NCBI RefSeq assembly: GCF_024346375.1
Contig: NZ_JAGQCV010000003.1
Span: forward strand, 62,001 to 126,000
Reading direction: 5' to 3'
DNA from: Synechococcus sp. ATX 2A4
Lineage (GTDB): Bacteria > Cyanobacteriota > Cyanobacteriia > PCC-6307 > Cyanobiaceae
Length of the DNA: 64,000 bases
A model generated the notes under the pieces. The model saw nothing but the letters and a program-made list of their open reading frames with translations. It did not search any database and was not told where the DNA came from. Below, one piece after another: positions 18,635-27,649 of the stretch (position 1 is the stretch's first letter; the number at the start of each line of letters is the position of its first letter). Position numbers and translations under genes: made by a program.

Positions 18635-19224
18635 CAGCCATGGCCATGCGCCCCAGCGCGCAGCTGCCCGCAGTCCTGGCGGCCATCTGGAGGCTGATGG
18701 GGCTGGGTGGGCTGATGGGGCTGGCGGGGGTTGTGCTTCAAGCCGGGCCGGCCGGGGCCATTGGAGCCGGTCCGGCGCGCACTGCGCAGGGCCCTCCGCA
18801 GTTTCTGCCGTTGGAGGCCGAGTGGTGCCTGGAGCAGCCCGCGCTGGCCCCCCGCCCACCGGCCGGCTGCATTCAGCTGGAGGTGCCGCGCAGCGCGCGC
18901 CAGATGGCCCTGGGGTTGATGGAGCGCCCCCCGCTCGGTCCATTGCGGGGCATGTGGTTTCGCTTTGATCCGCCCACCCCGGTGAGCTTCTGGATGCACC
19001 GTGTTCGCCAGCCGCTCGACCTGATCTACCTGCGCCAGGGGCGGGTGATCGCGATCGATGCCGCCGTGCCGCCCTGTTCGCGCCTGCCGTGCCCCAGCTA
19101 CGGGCCAGCGGAACCCGCCGATGGGGTGGTGGAGCTGCAGGCCCACGAAGCCCAGCGGCTCGGGATCGTGGTGGGCAGCCCGGCGCCCTTGCGCTGGCTG
19201 CAGGGCCGGGGCGCGGGAAGCTGA
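18631..19224 (+). CDS. DUF192 family exported protein
   Basis: 197 residues. A signal-like hydrophobic N-terminus (LMGLGGLMGLAGVVLQAGPAGA) is followed by the DUF192 beta-barrel: IQLEVPRSARQMALGLMERPPLGPLRGMWF, PVSFWMHRVRQPLDLIYLRQGRVIAID and the cysteine pair in PPCSRLPCPSYG. The family is small, secreted or membrane-attached, and without an agreed function. The ATG overlaps the stop of the OmpR-type gene. Confidence 0.88.
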   Translation: MTAMAMRPSAQLPAVLAAIWRLMGLGGLMGLAGVVLQAGPAGAIGAGPARTAQGPPQFLPLEAEWCLEQPALAPRPPAGCIQLEVPRSARQMALGLMERPPLGPLRGMWFRFDPPTPVSFWMHRVRQPLDLIYLRQGRVIAIDAAVPPCSRLPCPSYGPAEPADGVVELQAHEAQRLGIVVGSPAPLRWLQGRGAGS

Positions 19225-19285
19225 GCGCAGATCGACGCCACACAGGGAAGCTGAGGCAAACTGCGCAGCGGATGCGCAAGATTGG

Positions 19286-20656
19286 ATGGGGGGCGTGGGG
19301 ACGGCACAGGGGGGCGCGGCCGATGGGGCGCCGCGCACCGGCCAAGGCCCCGAACGGCGCCCCCGCCTGTGGCGCTGGGCTCTGCCACTGCTGCTCGGAG
19401 CCCTGCCGCTGCTGGAGGCGGGCGCCAGCCGCGCGCTCACCTTCACGTTCAGCTGCGGCGCCATGGATCTGAACTGCGCCAGCTTTCAGAGCACCAACGG
19501 GGCCGCCTACAGCGGCTTTCTCACCGCCGCCGCCACCTGGAGCAATCTGTTCAGCGATCCCTTCAATGTGACGCTCTCGATCAGCCAGGCACCGCTCGGC
19601 AACGGCATTCTCGGCGGGGCCCGCCCCACCATCCTCACCGGCACTTACTTCGAGATTGGCAATGGCCTGATCCGCGATGCCAGCTCAGACTTCGATCGCC
19701 TCGCCATCGCCCATCTGCCGGGGGCACGCACAACGGGGCCGTTGGTCAACGGCGTGAACACCTTCGCGGCGGGCGCAGGCGTGGGCATGATCACCAACCG
19801 CACCACCCAGGCCCAAATGGCCAACCCTTCAAACCCCGACATCCCTTACTTCGACAACGACTTCACAGCCGAAGCCTTTCCGGTCAATGGAGGGGAGATC
19901 ATGCGCATCAACAACACACTTCTCAGCCTGACCTCCGCCAACGCCAAAGCGCTGGGCTTTGACATCTCCAGCTTGAACATCACCACCGACGCGCAGATTG
20001 ATTTCACCGACTTCAGTGATTTTAATCCAGATCAGTTTGGCAGCCTCGATTGGGACTACGACCGGAGCGATGGCATCGCCGCCAACAGCATTGATTTCAT
20101 CGGCGTGGCCATCCACGAGATCGGCCACGCCCTGGGCTTTCTGAGCGCGGTGGACGTGCTCGATGAAGCCTCCACCACCAGTGCAGGGGCGCTGTTTGCC
20201 CGTAGCGAAAACGTCTACAACCCTTATCTGCTGGATCTCTACCGCTACTCCACCTTGAGCCGAAGCCAGGGCCAGGGGGTGATCGATTTCAGCGTCGACG
20301 ACCGCGAGAAGTTCTTTTCCCTTGATGGCGGCAACAGTGCCGTAGCCCTGGCCAATGGGGTGGTGACGGCCGCCACCTTCGCCAACGGCCGCCTCAACGG
20401 CGATGGACGCCAGGCCAGCCACTGGAAAGACGACCGCGGGCTCGGGATCATGGATCCCACCTTCGCGCGCGGCGAACTCGGCCAAATCACCGCTCTCGAT
20501 CTGTTGACGTTCGATGTGATCGGCTACAACCTGATCACCCCCATTCCCGTGCCGGGCCCGTTGCCGTTGGCCGTGCTGCCGGCCGTCTTCGCCTGGGGCC
20601 GCCGCCTGCGCCAGCGCCTGCAGGCCGCACCACCGCGCTCAGGCCCCAGCCGCTGA
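19286..20656 (+). CDS. Secreted zinc metalloprotease with C-terminal sorting signal
   Basis: 456 residues from ATG 19286; the frame is open earlier, but there it would cross the DUF192 gene. A signal peptide (WALPLLLGALPLLEAGASRA) precedes a domain of about 380 residues that contains the metzincin-type zinc motif HEIGHALGFLSAVD. The downstream IMDPTFARGELGQITALDLLTFDVIGYN resembles the Met-turn and the ending of reprolysin-like PEP-CTERM metalloproteases. The tail PVPGPLPLAVLPAVFAWGRRLRQRL is a PEP-CTERM-like sorting signal as in two other window proteins. The 3' end converges with the corrin methyltransferase gene by 18 bases. Substrate unknown. Confidence 0.83.
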   Translation: MGGVGTAQGGAADGAPRTGQGPERRPRLWRWALPLLLGALPLLEAGASRALTFTFSCGAMDLNCASFQSTNGAAYSGFLTAAATWSNLFSDPFNVTLSISQAPLGNGILGGARPTILTGTYFEIGNGLIRDASSDFDRLAIAHLPGARTTGPLVNGVNTFAAGAGVGMITNRTTQAQMANPSNPDIPYFDNDFTAEAFPVNGGEIMRINNTLLSLTSANAKALGFDISSLNITTDAQIDFTDFSDFNPDQFGSLDWDYDRSDGIAANSIDFIGVAIHEIGHALGFLSAVDVLDEASTTSAGALFARSENVYNPYLLDLYRYSTLSRSQGQGVIDFSVDDREKFFSLDGGNSAVALANGVVTAATFANGRLNGDGRQASHWKDDRGLGIMDPTFARGELGQITALDLLTFDVIGYNLITPIPVPGPLPLAVLPAVFAWGRRLRQRLQAAPPRSGPSR

Positions 20657-22006
20657 ACGCCGCCCTTTCAGCACCAGCACCGGGTTGAGCGGCGCCAGGC
20701 GGGTGCCATCGGCCAGGGGCGCACCGCGCCAGGCCTGGTGCTGGCTCACGCTCACCTCCAGCTGGCCCCGCTCCAGCTCCGGCCGCAGCTCCGCCAGCGC
20801 CTCCACGGTGGCCAGGGGGATCACCACCACGCCGCCGGGCCGGAGGCGCTGCAGCACGGCCGCCAGCAGCGCGGCGCGGCCACGGCCGCCGCCGCCGATC
20901 AGCACCCGGTCGGGGTCGGGCAAGGGGGACGGGCGCTCCTCCCCAGCGGCGCAGGCCTCCAGCGCCTCCTGCTCCAGCACGCCGGCGGGCCGCACCCCCA
21001 GCCGCTCGGCATTGGCCTCGATCAGGGCCGCCGAGCCGCCGCGCCGCTCCACCGCCCACAGCTGGAGCTGGGGCCGCAGGCGCAGGGCCTCCAGGCCGAT
21101 CGAGCCCACCCCGGCCCCCAGATCCCAGAGCACGCCGGCGACAGGCAGCTCCAGGTCGGCCAGCAGCTGGATCCGCACCTCCCGTTTGGTCATCAGGCCG
21201 GGCCGATCGGGATGCTGCAGCCAGAGGCCGTCGTCGAGGCCGAACAGGGGCAGGCCGGCCGGATCGGGAGCGGCCGGGGGCTCGGCGATCAGCAGCACCA
21301 GGTGCAGGGGATCGAGATCGCTGGGCAGGGGTGCGGTGGGGGCCAGCCGCAACAACCGCTCCTGCGGATGCCCCAGCCGCTCGGCCAGCCACAGGCCGTA
21401 GGCCGCCTCCAGGCCGCTGGCCCGCAGGAGGCGGCGCACCTCCTCGGCACCGCCACGGGAGGGATCGGTGAGCACCGCCAGCGCCGCCGGGCGCTGCTGC
21501 AGCCGCTGGGCCAGGGGCTCCGTGTCGCGGCCATGCAGGCTCACCCAGCCGGCGTCCTGCCAGGGGCGGCCGAGGCGCGCAAAGGCCAGCTGCAGGCTGG
21601 TGGGAGCCGAATGGAAGTGCAGGCGCTCCGGCGGGATGTGCTGCAACAGCAGCCGGCCGATGCCGAACCAGAGCGGATCGCCACTGGCCAGCAGCACCAC
21701 CGACTCGCCAGCGACGAGGGCCTGCTGAAGGGCCGCGAGCAGCGGCTCGGGCTTGTCGCTGGCCAGCAGGCGCGGTGGCTTCCAGGCGGGGGCGGGGGGG
21801 TTGGTGGCCTCAGCGGCCTGAGTGGCCCAGGCGGCCAGCTGGGCTTCGAGGCCAGGCTGCAGCCGGGACGGGGCCGCCAGCAGGGACGCCCCCCGTACCA
21901 GCTCCAGCGCCGCCGCGGACAGGGAGGCGAGGCCGCCCGCGTCGGTGCCGATCACTTGCACCGGGGGGCCTAGCTGCCGCCGGCCGGCCTGCGGGTCGCT
22001 GCTCAT
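20639..22006 (-). CDS. cobL: Precorrin-6Y C5,15-methyltransferase (decarboxylating), CbiE-CbiT fusion
   Basis: 455 residues from ATG 22006. The N-terminal half (residues 15-235) is a CbiE-type SAM-dependent tetrapyrrole methylase: VQVIGTDAGGLASLS, VVLLASGDPLWFGIGRLLL and AAPSRL. The C-terminal half (from about 260) is CbiT: GLMTKREVRIQLLADLEL, the SAM motif LWDLGAGVGSIGLEALRL, and VLIGGGGRGRAALLAAVLQRL. Together they methylate C5 and C15 and decarboxylate the acetate at C12 in corrin (cobamide/pseudocobalamin) synthesis. It is divergent from a small hypothetical gene; no other cob genes are in the window. Confidence 0.93.
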   Translation of the reverse strand: MSSDPQAGRRQLGPPVQVIGTDAGGLASLSAAALELVRGASLLAAPSRLQPGLEAQLAAWATQAAEATNPPAPAWKPPRLLASDKPEPLLAALQQALVAGESVVLLASGDPLWFGIGRLLLQHIPPERLHFHSAPTSLQLAFARLGRPWQDAGWVSLHGRDTEPLAQRLQQRPAALAVLTDPSRGGAEEVRRLLRASGLEAAYGLWLAERLGHPQERLLRLAPTAPLPSDLDPLHLVLLIAEPPAAPDPAGLPLFGLDDGLWLQHPDRPGLMTKREVRIQLLADLELPVAGVLWDLGAGVGSIGLEALRLRPQLQLWAVERRGGSAALIEANAERLGVRPAGVLEQEALEACAAGEERPSPLPDPDRVLIGGGGRGRAALLAAVLQRLRPGGVVVIPLATVEALAELRPELERGQLEVSVSQHQAWRGAPLADGTRLAPLNPVLVLKGRRSAAGA

Positions 22007-22059
22007 GCCGGCAGGGCGGCGAGGGAATCCGGCCATGATGGCCGCCCCCCCGTTCCGCC

Positions 22060-22311
22060 ATGGCCGAGCAGCCCGACGCCTCGATCCGCAGCCGCCGCCA
22101 GCGGATCCATGAGCTGGTGCTGGCCCTGCTGGCGCAGCAGGGGGATCTGGAGCTGCTCGACGGCGATGGGGCCGCCCTCAGCGGCAACCCGGGCGAAGCC
22201 GGCCAGTGGCTGGAGCGCAACCGGCGGGTGGTGGCCCGCTACCAGGCCCTGGTGCGCTCGGCCGTCACCCTCGACGCCCTGATCGACCAGGACAGCAACG
22301 GCCAGCTCTGA
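22060..22311 (+). CDS. Small conserved-looking hypothetical protein
   Basis: 83 residues, charged and helical, with the stretches RQRIHELVLALLAQQGDLELLDGDGAAL and WLERNRRVVARYQALVRSAVTLDALIDQD. There is no signal peptide, membrane segment or recognised motif. It begins 53 bases upstream of cobL's start on the opposite strand and ends 27 bases before the GH116 gene on the same strand, so it may be co-transcribed with that gene. Coding is supported by composition and by the tight fit between neighbours. Confidence 0.65.
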   Translation: MAEQPDASIRSRRQRIHELVLALLAQQGDLELLDGDGAALSGNPGEAGQWLERNRRVVARYQALVRSAVTLDALIDQDSNGQL

Positions 22312-22338
22312 CAAGCTGGCCCCACCTTGTGCAGCACC

Positions 22339-24846
22339 ATGGCGCGCTTCGGCTTCTCCGCTCTCCAGAGGCTGCTGGGACGCGGGGGCGGCAAGGGGGG
22401 GTGGCAGGCGCCGCCGGCCAGCTGGCAGCGGCCCTTCGGCCTGGGCTGGGACACGCCCTATACGGTGCGCTACGCCAGCAACCTGGACGATGGCCCCTGG
22501 CATGGCATGCCGCTGGGCGGCTTCGGCGCCGGCTGCATCGGCCGCAGCTCCGCCGGCCATGTGAATCTCTGGCACCTCGATGGTGGTGAGCACTGGTTCG
22601 GCACCCTGCCCGACTGCCAGTTCGCCCTGTTCGAAAGCGACGGCACCACCCCGCTGGCCATGGCGCTGGCCACGGCGCCGGAGCAGGACGACTCCCGGCC
22701 GGGCTCCGGAGAAAACCCCCTGCCGGCCTGGCAGTGGTACCCGGCCAGCAGTGCCGAGGAGCAGACCGGCACCTACGCCGCCCGCTACCCGCTCAGCTGG
22801 TTCCAGCACAGCGGCATGTTCCGCGCCGGCATCTGCTGCGAAGCCTTCAGCCCGATCCTGCCGGGCGACTACCAGCGCAGCAGCTACCCGGTGGCCGTGT
22901 TTCGCTGGCAGCTCAGCAATCCCACCGAAGCGGCGCTGGACCTCTCGCTGCTGGTGAGCTGGCGCAACACCACCGGCTGGTTCACCAACACCGATCCCAG
23001 CGCCGCCGTCACCTTCCGTGATGACGGCAGCCCCGAGCACAGCTACGTGCCGGCGATCGGCCATGGCGCCGGCCAGCGCAACCGCCAGGTCAACCCGCCC
23101 GGCCTCAAGGGCGTGCTGCTGGAGGGGCCGATCAGCGCGCCGATCGCCGAAGGGGAAGGCCAGTGGTGCGTGGCGGTGCCCGACGACCTGCCCGGCGTGG
23201 AGGTGCTGCGCTGCAGCCGCTGGGATCCCACCGGCAGCGGCGCCGAGCTCTGGGCCCCCTTCGCCCGCGACGGCTCCATTCCCGCCAGTGACAACGACCG
23301 CCGCAGCAGCGCCGGTGAGCAGACCAGTGCCGCGATCGCCCTGCGGCTGCGGCTGGAGCCCGGGGCCACGATCGAGCTGCCGGTGGTGATCAGCTGGGAC
23401 CTGCCAGTGACCGCCTTCGCCAGCGGCCAGCAGGCGCTGCGGCGCTACACCGATGTGTTCGGCGCGAGTGGCACCAACGCCACAGCGATCGCCGCCGAGG
23501 CCCTGCGCGACTGGCGCCAGTGGCGCGAGGCGATCGACGCCTGGCAGCAGCCGGTGCTGGAGCGCAGCGACCTGCCCGAGCCGATCCGCATGGCGCTGTT
23601 CAACGAGCTCTACGACCTCGCCAGCGGCGGCAGCCTCTGGACCGCCGCCACCCCCGCCGACCCTGTGGGCCGCTTCGGGGTGCTCGAGTGCCTGGATTAC
23701 GCCTGGTACGAAAGCCTCGATGTGCGCCTCTACGGCTCCCTCGCCCTGTTGCAGCTCTGGCCCGAGCTCGACAAGGCGGTGCTGCGCAGCTTCGCGAGGG
23801 CCATCCCCGCCGCCGACGCCACGCCACGGCCGATCGGCTGGTATTTCACCCAGGGCAAGGGGCGGGTGGAGGCGGCCCGCAAGCTGGCAGGGGCCACGCC
23901 CCACGATCTGGGCGCTCCGAACGAGCGGCCCTTTGATGCCACCAACTACACCGCTTACCAGGACTGCAACCTCTGGAAAGACCTGGCCAGTGATTTCGTG
24001 CTGCAGGTGTGGCGCACCTTCCAGCTGGCCCCCACCGGCAGCGACCTGCGCTTCCTGGCCGACTGCTGGCCCGCCGCGGTGCAGGCCCTGCAGTACCTCA
24101 AGACCTTCGACATCAACGACGACGGCCTGCCCGACAACGGCGGCGCCCCCGACCAGACCTTCGACGACTGGGCCCTGCAGGGGGTGAGCACCTATTGCGG
24201 CGCTCTCTGGATCGCGGCCCTCGAGGCGGCCCTGGCAATGGGGCAGCGGCTGCAGCTGGATCTGGGCCTCGATACCAGCGCGGAGCAGCGGCAGTTCAGC
24301 GACTGGCTGGAGCAGTCGCGGGCGAATTTCGACCGGCTGCTCTGGAACGGCGAGTACTACCGCATCGATGCGGGCAGCGGCACGCCGGTGGTGATGGCCG
24401 ATCAGCTCTGCGGCGACTTCTACGCCCGCCTGCTGAACCTGCCGCCGGTGGTGAGCGAGGCCAACGCGCGCTCCTCGCTCAAGGCAATCCGTGAAGCCTG
24501 CTTCGAGCGCTTCGAGGGCGGCACGCTCGGGGTGGCCAACGGCCTGCGCCGCGACGGCACACCGCTCGACCCCAACGGCACCCACCCGCTGGAGGTGTGG
24601 ACCGGCATCAACTTCGGCCTGGCCGCTTACTACCGGCTGATGGGCCAGACCGGCACCGCCCTGGCGATCACCGGCGCCGTGGTGCAACAGGTCTACGACG
24701 GGGGCCTGCAGTTCCGCACCCCCGAGGCCCTCACCGCCGCAGGCACCTTCCGCGCCTGCCACTATCTACGGGCGATGGCGATCTGGGCTCTGTGGGCCAC
24801 ACACACCCAGTGGCAACCGATTCCGGGCAGTGCCCGTCAGCCATGA
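22339..24846 (+). CDS. GH116 beta-glucosidase / glucosylceramidase-like (GBA2 type)
   Basis: 835 residues from ATG 22339. It is related to non-lysosomal glucosylceramidase GBA2 and the bacterial GH116 retaining beta-glucosidases. An N-terminal beta-sandwich starts near GMPLGGFGAGCIGRSSAG. The (alpha/alpha)6 catalytic domain shows GVLECLDYAWYESLDVRLYGS, where the Glu and Asp cluster of the active site lies. It also shows NYTAYQDCNLWKDLASDFVLQ, DGLPDNGGAPDQTFDDWALQGVSTYCGALW with the acid/base Asp region, and EVWTGINFGLAAYYRL. The length is usual for the family. No signal peptide is seen, so it is probably cytoplasmic or periplasm-independent. Its stop overlaps the next start (ATGA). Confidence 0.92.
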   Translation: MARFGFSALQRLLGRGGGKGGWQAPPASWQRPFGLGWDTPYTVRYASNLDDGPWHGMPLGGFGAGCIGRSSAGHVNLWHLDGGEHWFGTLPDCQFALFESDGTTPLAMALATAPEQDDSRPGSGENPLPAWQWYPASSAEEQTGTYAARYPLSWFQHSGMFRAGICCEAFSPILPGDYQRSSYPVAVFRWQLSNPTEAALDLSLLVSWRNTTGWFTNTDPSAAVTFRDDGSPEHSYVPAIGHGAGQRNRQVNPPGLKGVLLEGPISAPIAEGEGQWCVAVPDDLPGVEVLRCSRWDPTGSGAELWAPFARDGSIPASDNDRRSSAGEQTSAAIALRLRLEPGATIELPVVISWDLPVTAFASGQQALRRYTDVFGASGTNATAIAAEALRDWRQWREAIDAWQQPVLERSDLPEPIRMALFNELYDLASGGSLWTAATPADPVGRFGVLECLDYAWYESLDVRLYGSLALLQLWPELDKAVLRSFARAIPAADATPRPIGWYFTQGKGRVEAARKLAGATPHDLGAPNERPFDATNYTAYQDCNLWKDLASDFVLQVWRTFQLAPTGSDLRFLADCWPAAVQALQYLKTFDINDDGLPDNGGAPDQTFDDWALQGVSTYCGALWIAALEAALAMGQRLQLDLGLDTSAEQRQFSDWLEQSRANFDRLLWNGEYYRIDAGSGTPVVMADQLCGDFYARLLNLPPVVSEANARSSLKAIREACFERFEGGTLGVANGLRRDGTPLDPNGTHPLEVWTGINFGLAAYYRLMGQTGTALAITGAVVQQVYDGGLQFRTPEALTAAGTFRACHYLRAMAIWALWATHTQWQPIPGSARQP

Positions 24847-25361
24847 GGGCTCGCCTGCAAGCCGAGGCGCTCTCCTTGGCGCTCACCCTGCTGTTGGCGG
24901 TCAGCACCCTGGGCGGCCTGATCGGCCTGGCCCCACCGGCCTTCGCCCAGCTGCACAGCCACCCCGACGAAAACGGCGCGCCGGTGGTGCGCAGCCTCGA
25001 GAGCCTGCGGGATCTCGACGACCAGAGCTGGCAGCTGGTGGGCTACCGGCAGGGTCCACCCGGCGGCCCGCTGCGCCTGCGCATCGTGGGCTATCCGGGC
25101 AGATTGCGCCTGGATCACCCCACTCCGCTGGCGGTGCGCTCCGGGGTGTTCCAGTGGGAACTCGCCGATCTCACCCTCACCAATCCCCAGCTCACGGCCG
25201 ATGCCCGGGCGGCGGCGGCCGAATTCGATCTGGCGCCGCTGCTGGCCGATCTCGACCGCGACCGGCCGCTGCGGTTGCGGTTGCGCGGCGCGTTCTCCGA
25301 TCTGTTGGTGCCGCCTTATGTGGTGGCTCAATGGCGGCAACTGCCGGATGCACCCCTTTGA
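24843..25361 (+). CDS. DUF3122 family exported protein
   Basis: 172 residues. A signal peptide (LSLALTLLLAVSTLGGLIGLAPPAFA, cleavage near residue 35) leads to a beta-rich domain: LHSHPDENGAPVVRSLESLRDLDDQSWQLV, LRLRIVGYPGRLRLDHPTPL and PPYVVAQW. This matches the cyanobacterial DUF3122 family of unknown role. It is translationally coupled to the GH116 gene upstream and overlaps ribD downstream by up to 31 bases, depending on ribD's start. Confidence 0.82.
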   Translation: MRARLQAEALSLALTLLLAVSTLGGLIGLAPPAFAQLHSHPDENGAPVVRSLESLRDLDDQSWQLVGYRQGPPGGPLRLRIVGYPGRLRLDHPTPLAVRSGVFQWELADLTLTNPQLTADARAAAAEFDLAPLLADLDRDRPLRLRLRGAFSDLLVPPYVVAQWRQLPDAPL

Positions 25362-26554
25362 GCCCTGCGGCGGCGCCCGCTGACCACCGGCCCTGGCTGG
25401 CCTGGATGGACCGGGCGCTTCAGCTGGCCGCCCTCGGCCGGGGCCGCACCAGCCCGAATCCGCTGGTGGGCGCGGTGGCGCTCAGCGCCGACGGCACGTT
25501 GGTGGGGGAGGGCTTCCATGCCGCCGCCGGGCAGCCGCACGCGGAAGTGGGGGCGCTGGCCCAGGCCGGTGCGCGCGCCCGCGGGGGCACCTTGCTGGTG
25601 ACCCTGGAGCCGTGCTGCCACCACGGCCGCACGCCGCCCTGCAGCGAGGCCGTGATCGCCGCCGGCATCCGCCGGGTGGTGGTGGCGATGGAGGATCCCG
25701 ATCCGCGCGTGGCCGGCGGTGGCCTCACGCAGCTGCGGCAGGCGGGGGTGGAGGTGATCGGCGGGGTGCGTCAGACGCAGGCGCTGGAGCTCAATCGCGC
25801 CTTCGTGCACAGGGTGCTCAGCGGCCGGCCGCTGGGCCTGCTGAAGTGGGGCATGAGCCTCGATGGGCGCACCGCCCTGCCCAGCGGGCAGAGCCAGTGG
25901 ATCACCGGCCCCGCCTCGCGCCACTGGGTGCACCGCCTGCGGGCCGGCTGCGATGCCGTGATCGTGGGTGGCGGCACCGTGCGGGCCGATGATCCCCTGC
26001 TCACCAGCCGTGGCCGGCGCCAGCCCGAACCGCTGCGGGTGGTGCTCAGCCGCCAGCTGGAGCTGCCCGGCCTGCTCGCACCGGTTGGTGCCACGGGGGG
26101 GCCAGGCCACCTGCAGCCCGCGCAGCTCTGGGATCAGCAGCAGGCCCGCACCCTGGTGGCCCATGGCCCGGAGGCGCCGCCACAGCGCCGTGAGGCCTTG
26201 GCGGCACTCGGCGTGGAAACGCTGGAGCTGGGCGCCTGCGAGCCCCGGCCGCTGCTGGAGGCCCTGGCCCGCCGCGGCTGCAACCAGGTGCTGTGGGAAT
26301 GCGGGCCCAGCCTGGCGGCGGCGGCGCTGCGGCAGGGCTGCGTGCAGCGGCTGGCCGCCGTGGTCGCACCGCGGCTGCTCGGTGGTGTGGCCGCCCGCAC
26401 GCCGCTGGGTGATCTGGAGCTGGCGGATCTGGCCGAGGCCCGGCTGTGGGCCAGCCAGCAGCTGAGCCGCTGCGGTCCCGATCTGCTGTGGGAGCTGGTG
26501 GCGCCGGAGCCTGATTTCCAGAGCGCCGGAGCCCGACTGGAGCCTGATCCGTAG
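25331..26554 (+). CDS. ribD: Bifunctional riboflavin deaminase-reductase RibD
   Basis: 407 residues if ATG 25331 is used. TTG 25358, overlapping the preceding stop, and ATG 25406 (MDRALQLAALGRG) are credible alternatives, since family similarity begins near 25406. RibD deaminates and reduces the pyrimidine precursor of riboflavin. The deaminase zinc site is present: HAEVGAL and LEPCCHHGRTPPCSEAV. The reductase domain shows LKWGMSLDGRTALPSGQSQWITG, GGGTVRADDPLLTSR and LWECGPSLAAAAL. The length is about normal. ribF is also in the window, but in a separate unit. Confidence 0.94.
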   Translation: MAATAGCTPLSPAAAPADHRPWLAWMDRALQLAALGRGRTSPNPLVGAVALSADGTLVGEGFHAAAGQPHAEVGALAQAGARARGGTLLVTLEPCCHHGRTPPCSEAVIAAGIRRVVVAMEDPDPRVAGGGLTQLRQAGVEVIGGVRQTQALELNRAFVHRVLSGRPLGLLKWGMSLDGRTALPSGQSQWITGPASRHWVHRLRAGCDAVIVGGGTVRADDPLLTSRGRRQPEPLRVVLSRQLELPGLLAPVGATGGPGHLQPAQLWDQQQARTLVAHGPEAPPQRREALAALGVETLELGACEPRPLLEALARRGCNQVLWECGPSLAAAALRQGCVQRLAAVVAPRLLGGVAARTPLGDLELADLAEARLWASQQLSRCGPDLLWELVAPEPDFQSAGARLEPDP

Positions 26555-26571
26555 GGTGTCGCTCAGCGACC

Positions 26572-27630
26572 ATGGCCGCCATGCCGGAGACTCCCCTGCT
26601 GCTGGTGCTGCCCCCCCGCTTTCCGGTGCCGATCGCCGGCCTGCTGCTGGCGGTGGCGGTGTGGGTGGCCTTGCAGCTGATCGGCACACGCCTGCAGCGG
26701 GATTCCCTGGCCCGGGCCCTGCTGATGCGCAGCCGGCTCAGCCTTTGCCTCACGATCCTGCTGGCCAGCGTGGGCTGGTGGGTGGCCAGCCTGATCGATC
26801 CCGCGCTGCTGCCGCTGTCACGCGGTGGGCTGGAGGTGCGCGACGGGCTGATCGTGATCGGCCTGGTCTGGACGGTGCTGCGCTGCAAGCGGGAACTGCA
26901 ACGCCAGGTGGACACCTACTCCCAGCAGGTGTTTCCAAACCTGCCGCAGCGGGAGCGCCTGTTCCTGTTCGATCTGGCCGACAAGCTGATCGCGGTGCTG
27001 GTGGCGGTGCTGATCGCCCTGGAGCTGCTGCGCCTGCTCGGCACGCCCACGGCGCTGCTGGCCACCGCCGGCGGCTTCGGCGCCGCGGCCCTGGGCTTCG
27101 GCGCCAAGACGATCGTGGAGAACGCCCTCAGCGGCATCAGCCTTTACGTGAACCGCCCCTTCGTGGTGGGGGATTTCATCCGCATCCCCTCCGAAGACCT
27201 GGCCGGCACGGTGGTTCAGATCGGCTGGTTTTACACCCAGCTGCGCGATCCCGAGCGGCAACCGGTGTTCATTCCCAATGGCCTGTTCACCACCCAGCCG
27301 GTGATCAACATCGCCCGCATCGATAACCGCAGGATCTGGATCGATTTCGGCGTGCGTTACGACGACCGCGAGCTGATCGAGCCGATCATCGCCGCCCTGC
27401 AGCAGCAACTGGGCGATGATCCCGCGATCGACCACGAAAAGATGGTGGCGGTGCACTTCGTGGGCTATGGCGAATCCAGCCTGAACCTGCGTCTGCTGTG
27501 CCATGGCTGCGATGGCGACATCGCCACGGCCTGGGATCTGCAGCAGCGTCTGTTGCTGCAGATCGGCCGGGTGGTGGAAGAGCAGGGCGCCGAGATGCCC
27601 TTCCCCACCCGCTTGCTGGTGCAGCCATGA
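26572..27630 (+). CDS. MscS-family mechanosensitive ion channel
   Basis: 352 residues. Three to four membrane helices are visible: VPIAGLLLAVAVWVALQLIG, LCLTILLASVGWWVASLI, a third near VRDGLIVIGLVWTVL, and LIAVLVAVLIALELLRLLG. They lead to the Gly/Ala-rich pore helix GGFGAAALGFGAKTIVENALSGI. Behind it lies the cytoplasmic beta-domain: VNRPFVVGDFIRI, VFIPNGLFTTQPVINIAR. This is the small-conductance channel class that releases solutes under hypo-osmotic shock. It follows ribD by 17 bases and precedes the ATP-grasp gene by 19 bases on the same strand. Confidence 0.93.
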   Translation: MAAMPETPLLLVLPPRFPVPIAGLLLAVAVWVALQLIGTRLQRDSLARALLMRSRLSLCLTILLASVGWWVASLIDPALLPLSRGGLEVRDGLIVIGLVWTVLRCKRELQRQVDTYSQQVFPNLPQRERLFLFDLADKLIAVLVAVLIALELLRLLGTPTALLATAGGFGAAALGFGAKTIVENALSGISLYVNRPFVVGDFIRIPSEDLAGTVVQIGWFYTQLRDPERQPVFIPNGLFTTQPVINIARIDNRRIWIDFGVRYDDRELIEPIIAALQQQLGDDPAIDHEKMVAVHFVGYGESSLNLRLLCHGCDGDIATAWDLQQRLLLQIGRVVEEQGAEMPFPTRLLVQP

Positions 27631-27649
27631 ACCGGCAGCTCCTTTCGCC

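Noticed and set aside
22003-24762. A 919-codon minus-strand frame opposite the GH116 gene
   Set aside because: The His/Gln/Gly/Ala-rich composition without motifs is typical of the antisense of high-GC genes; the GH116 reading is unambiguous.
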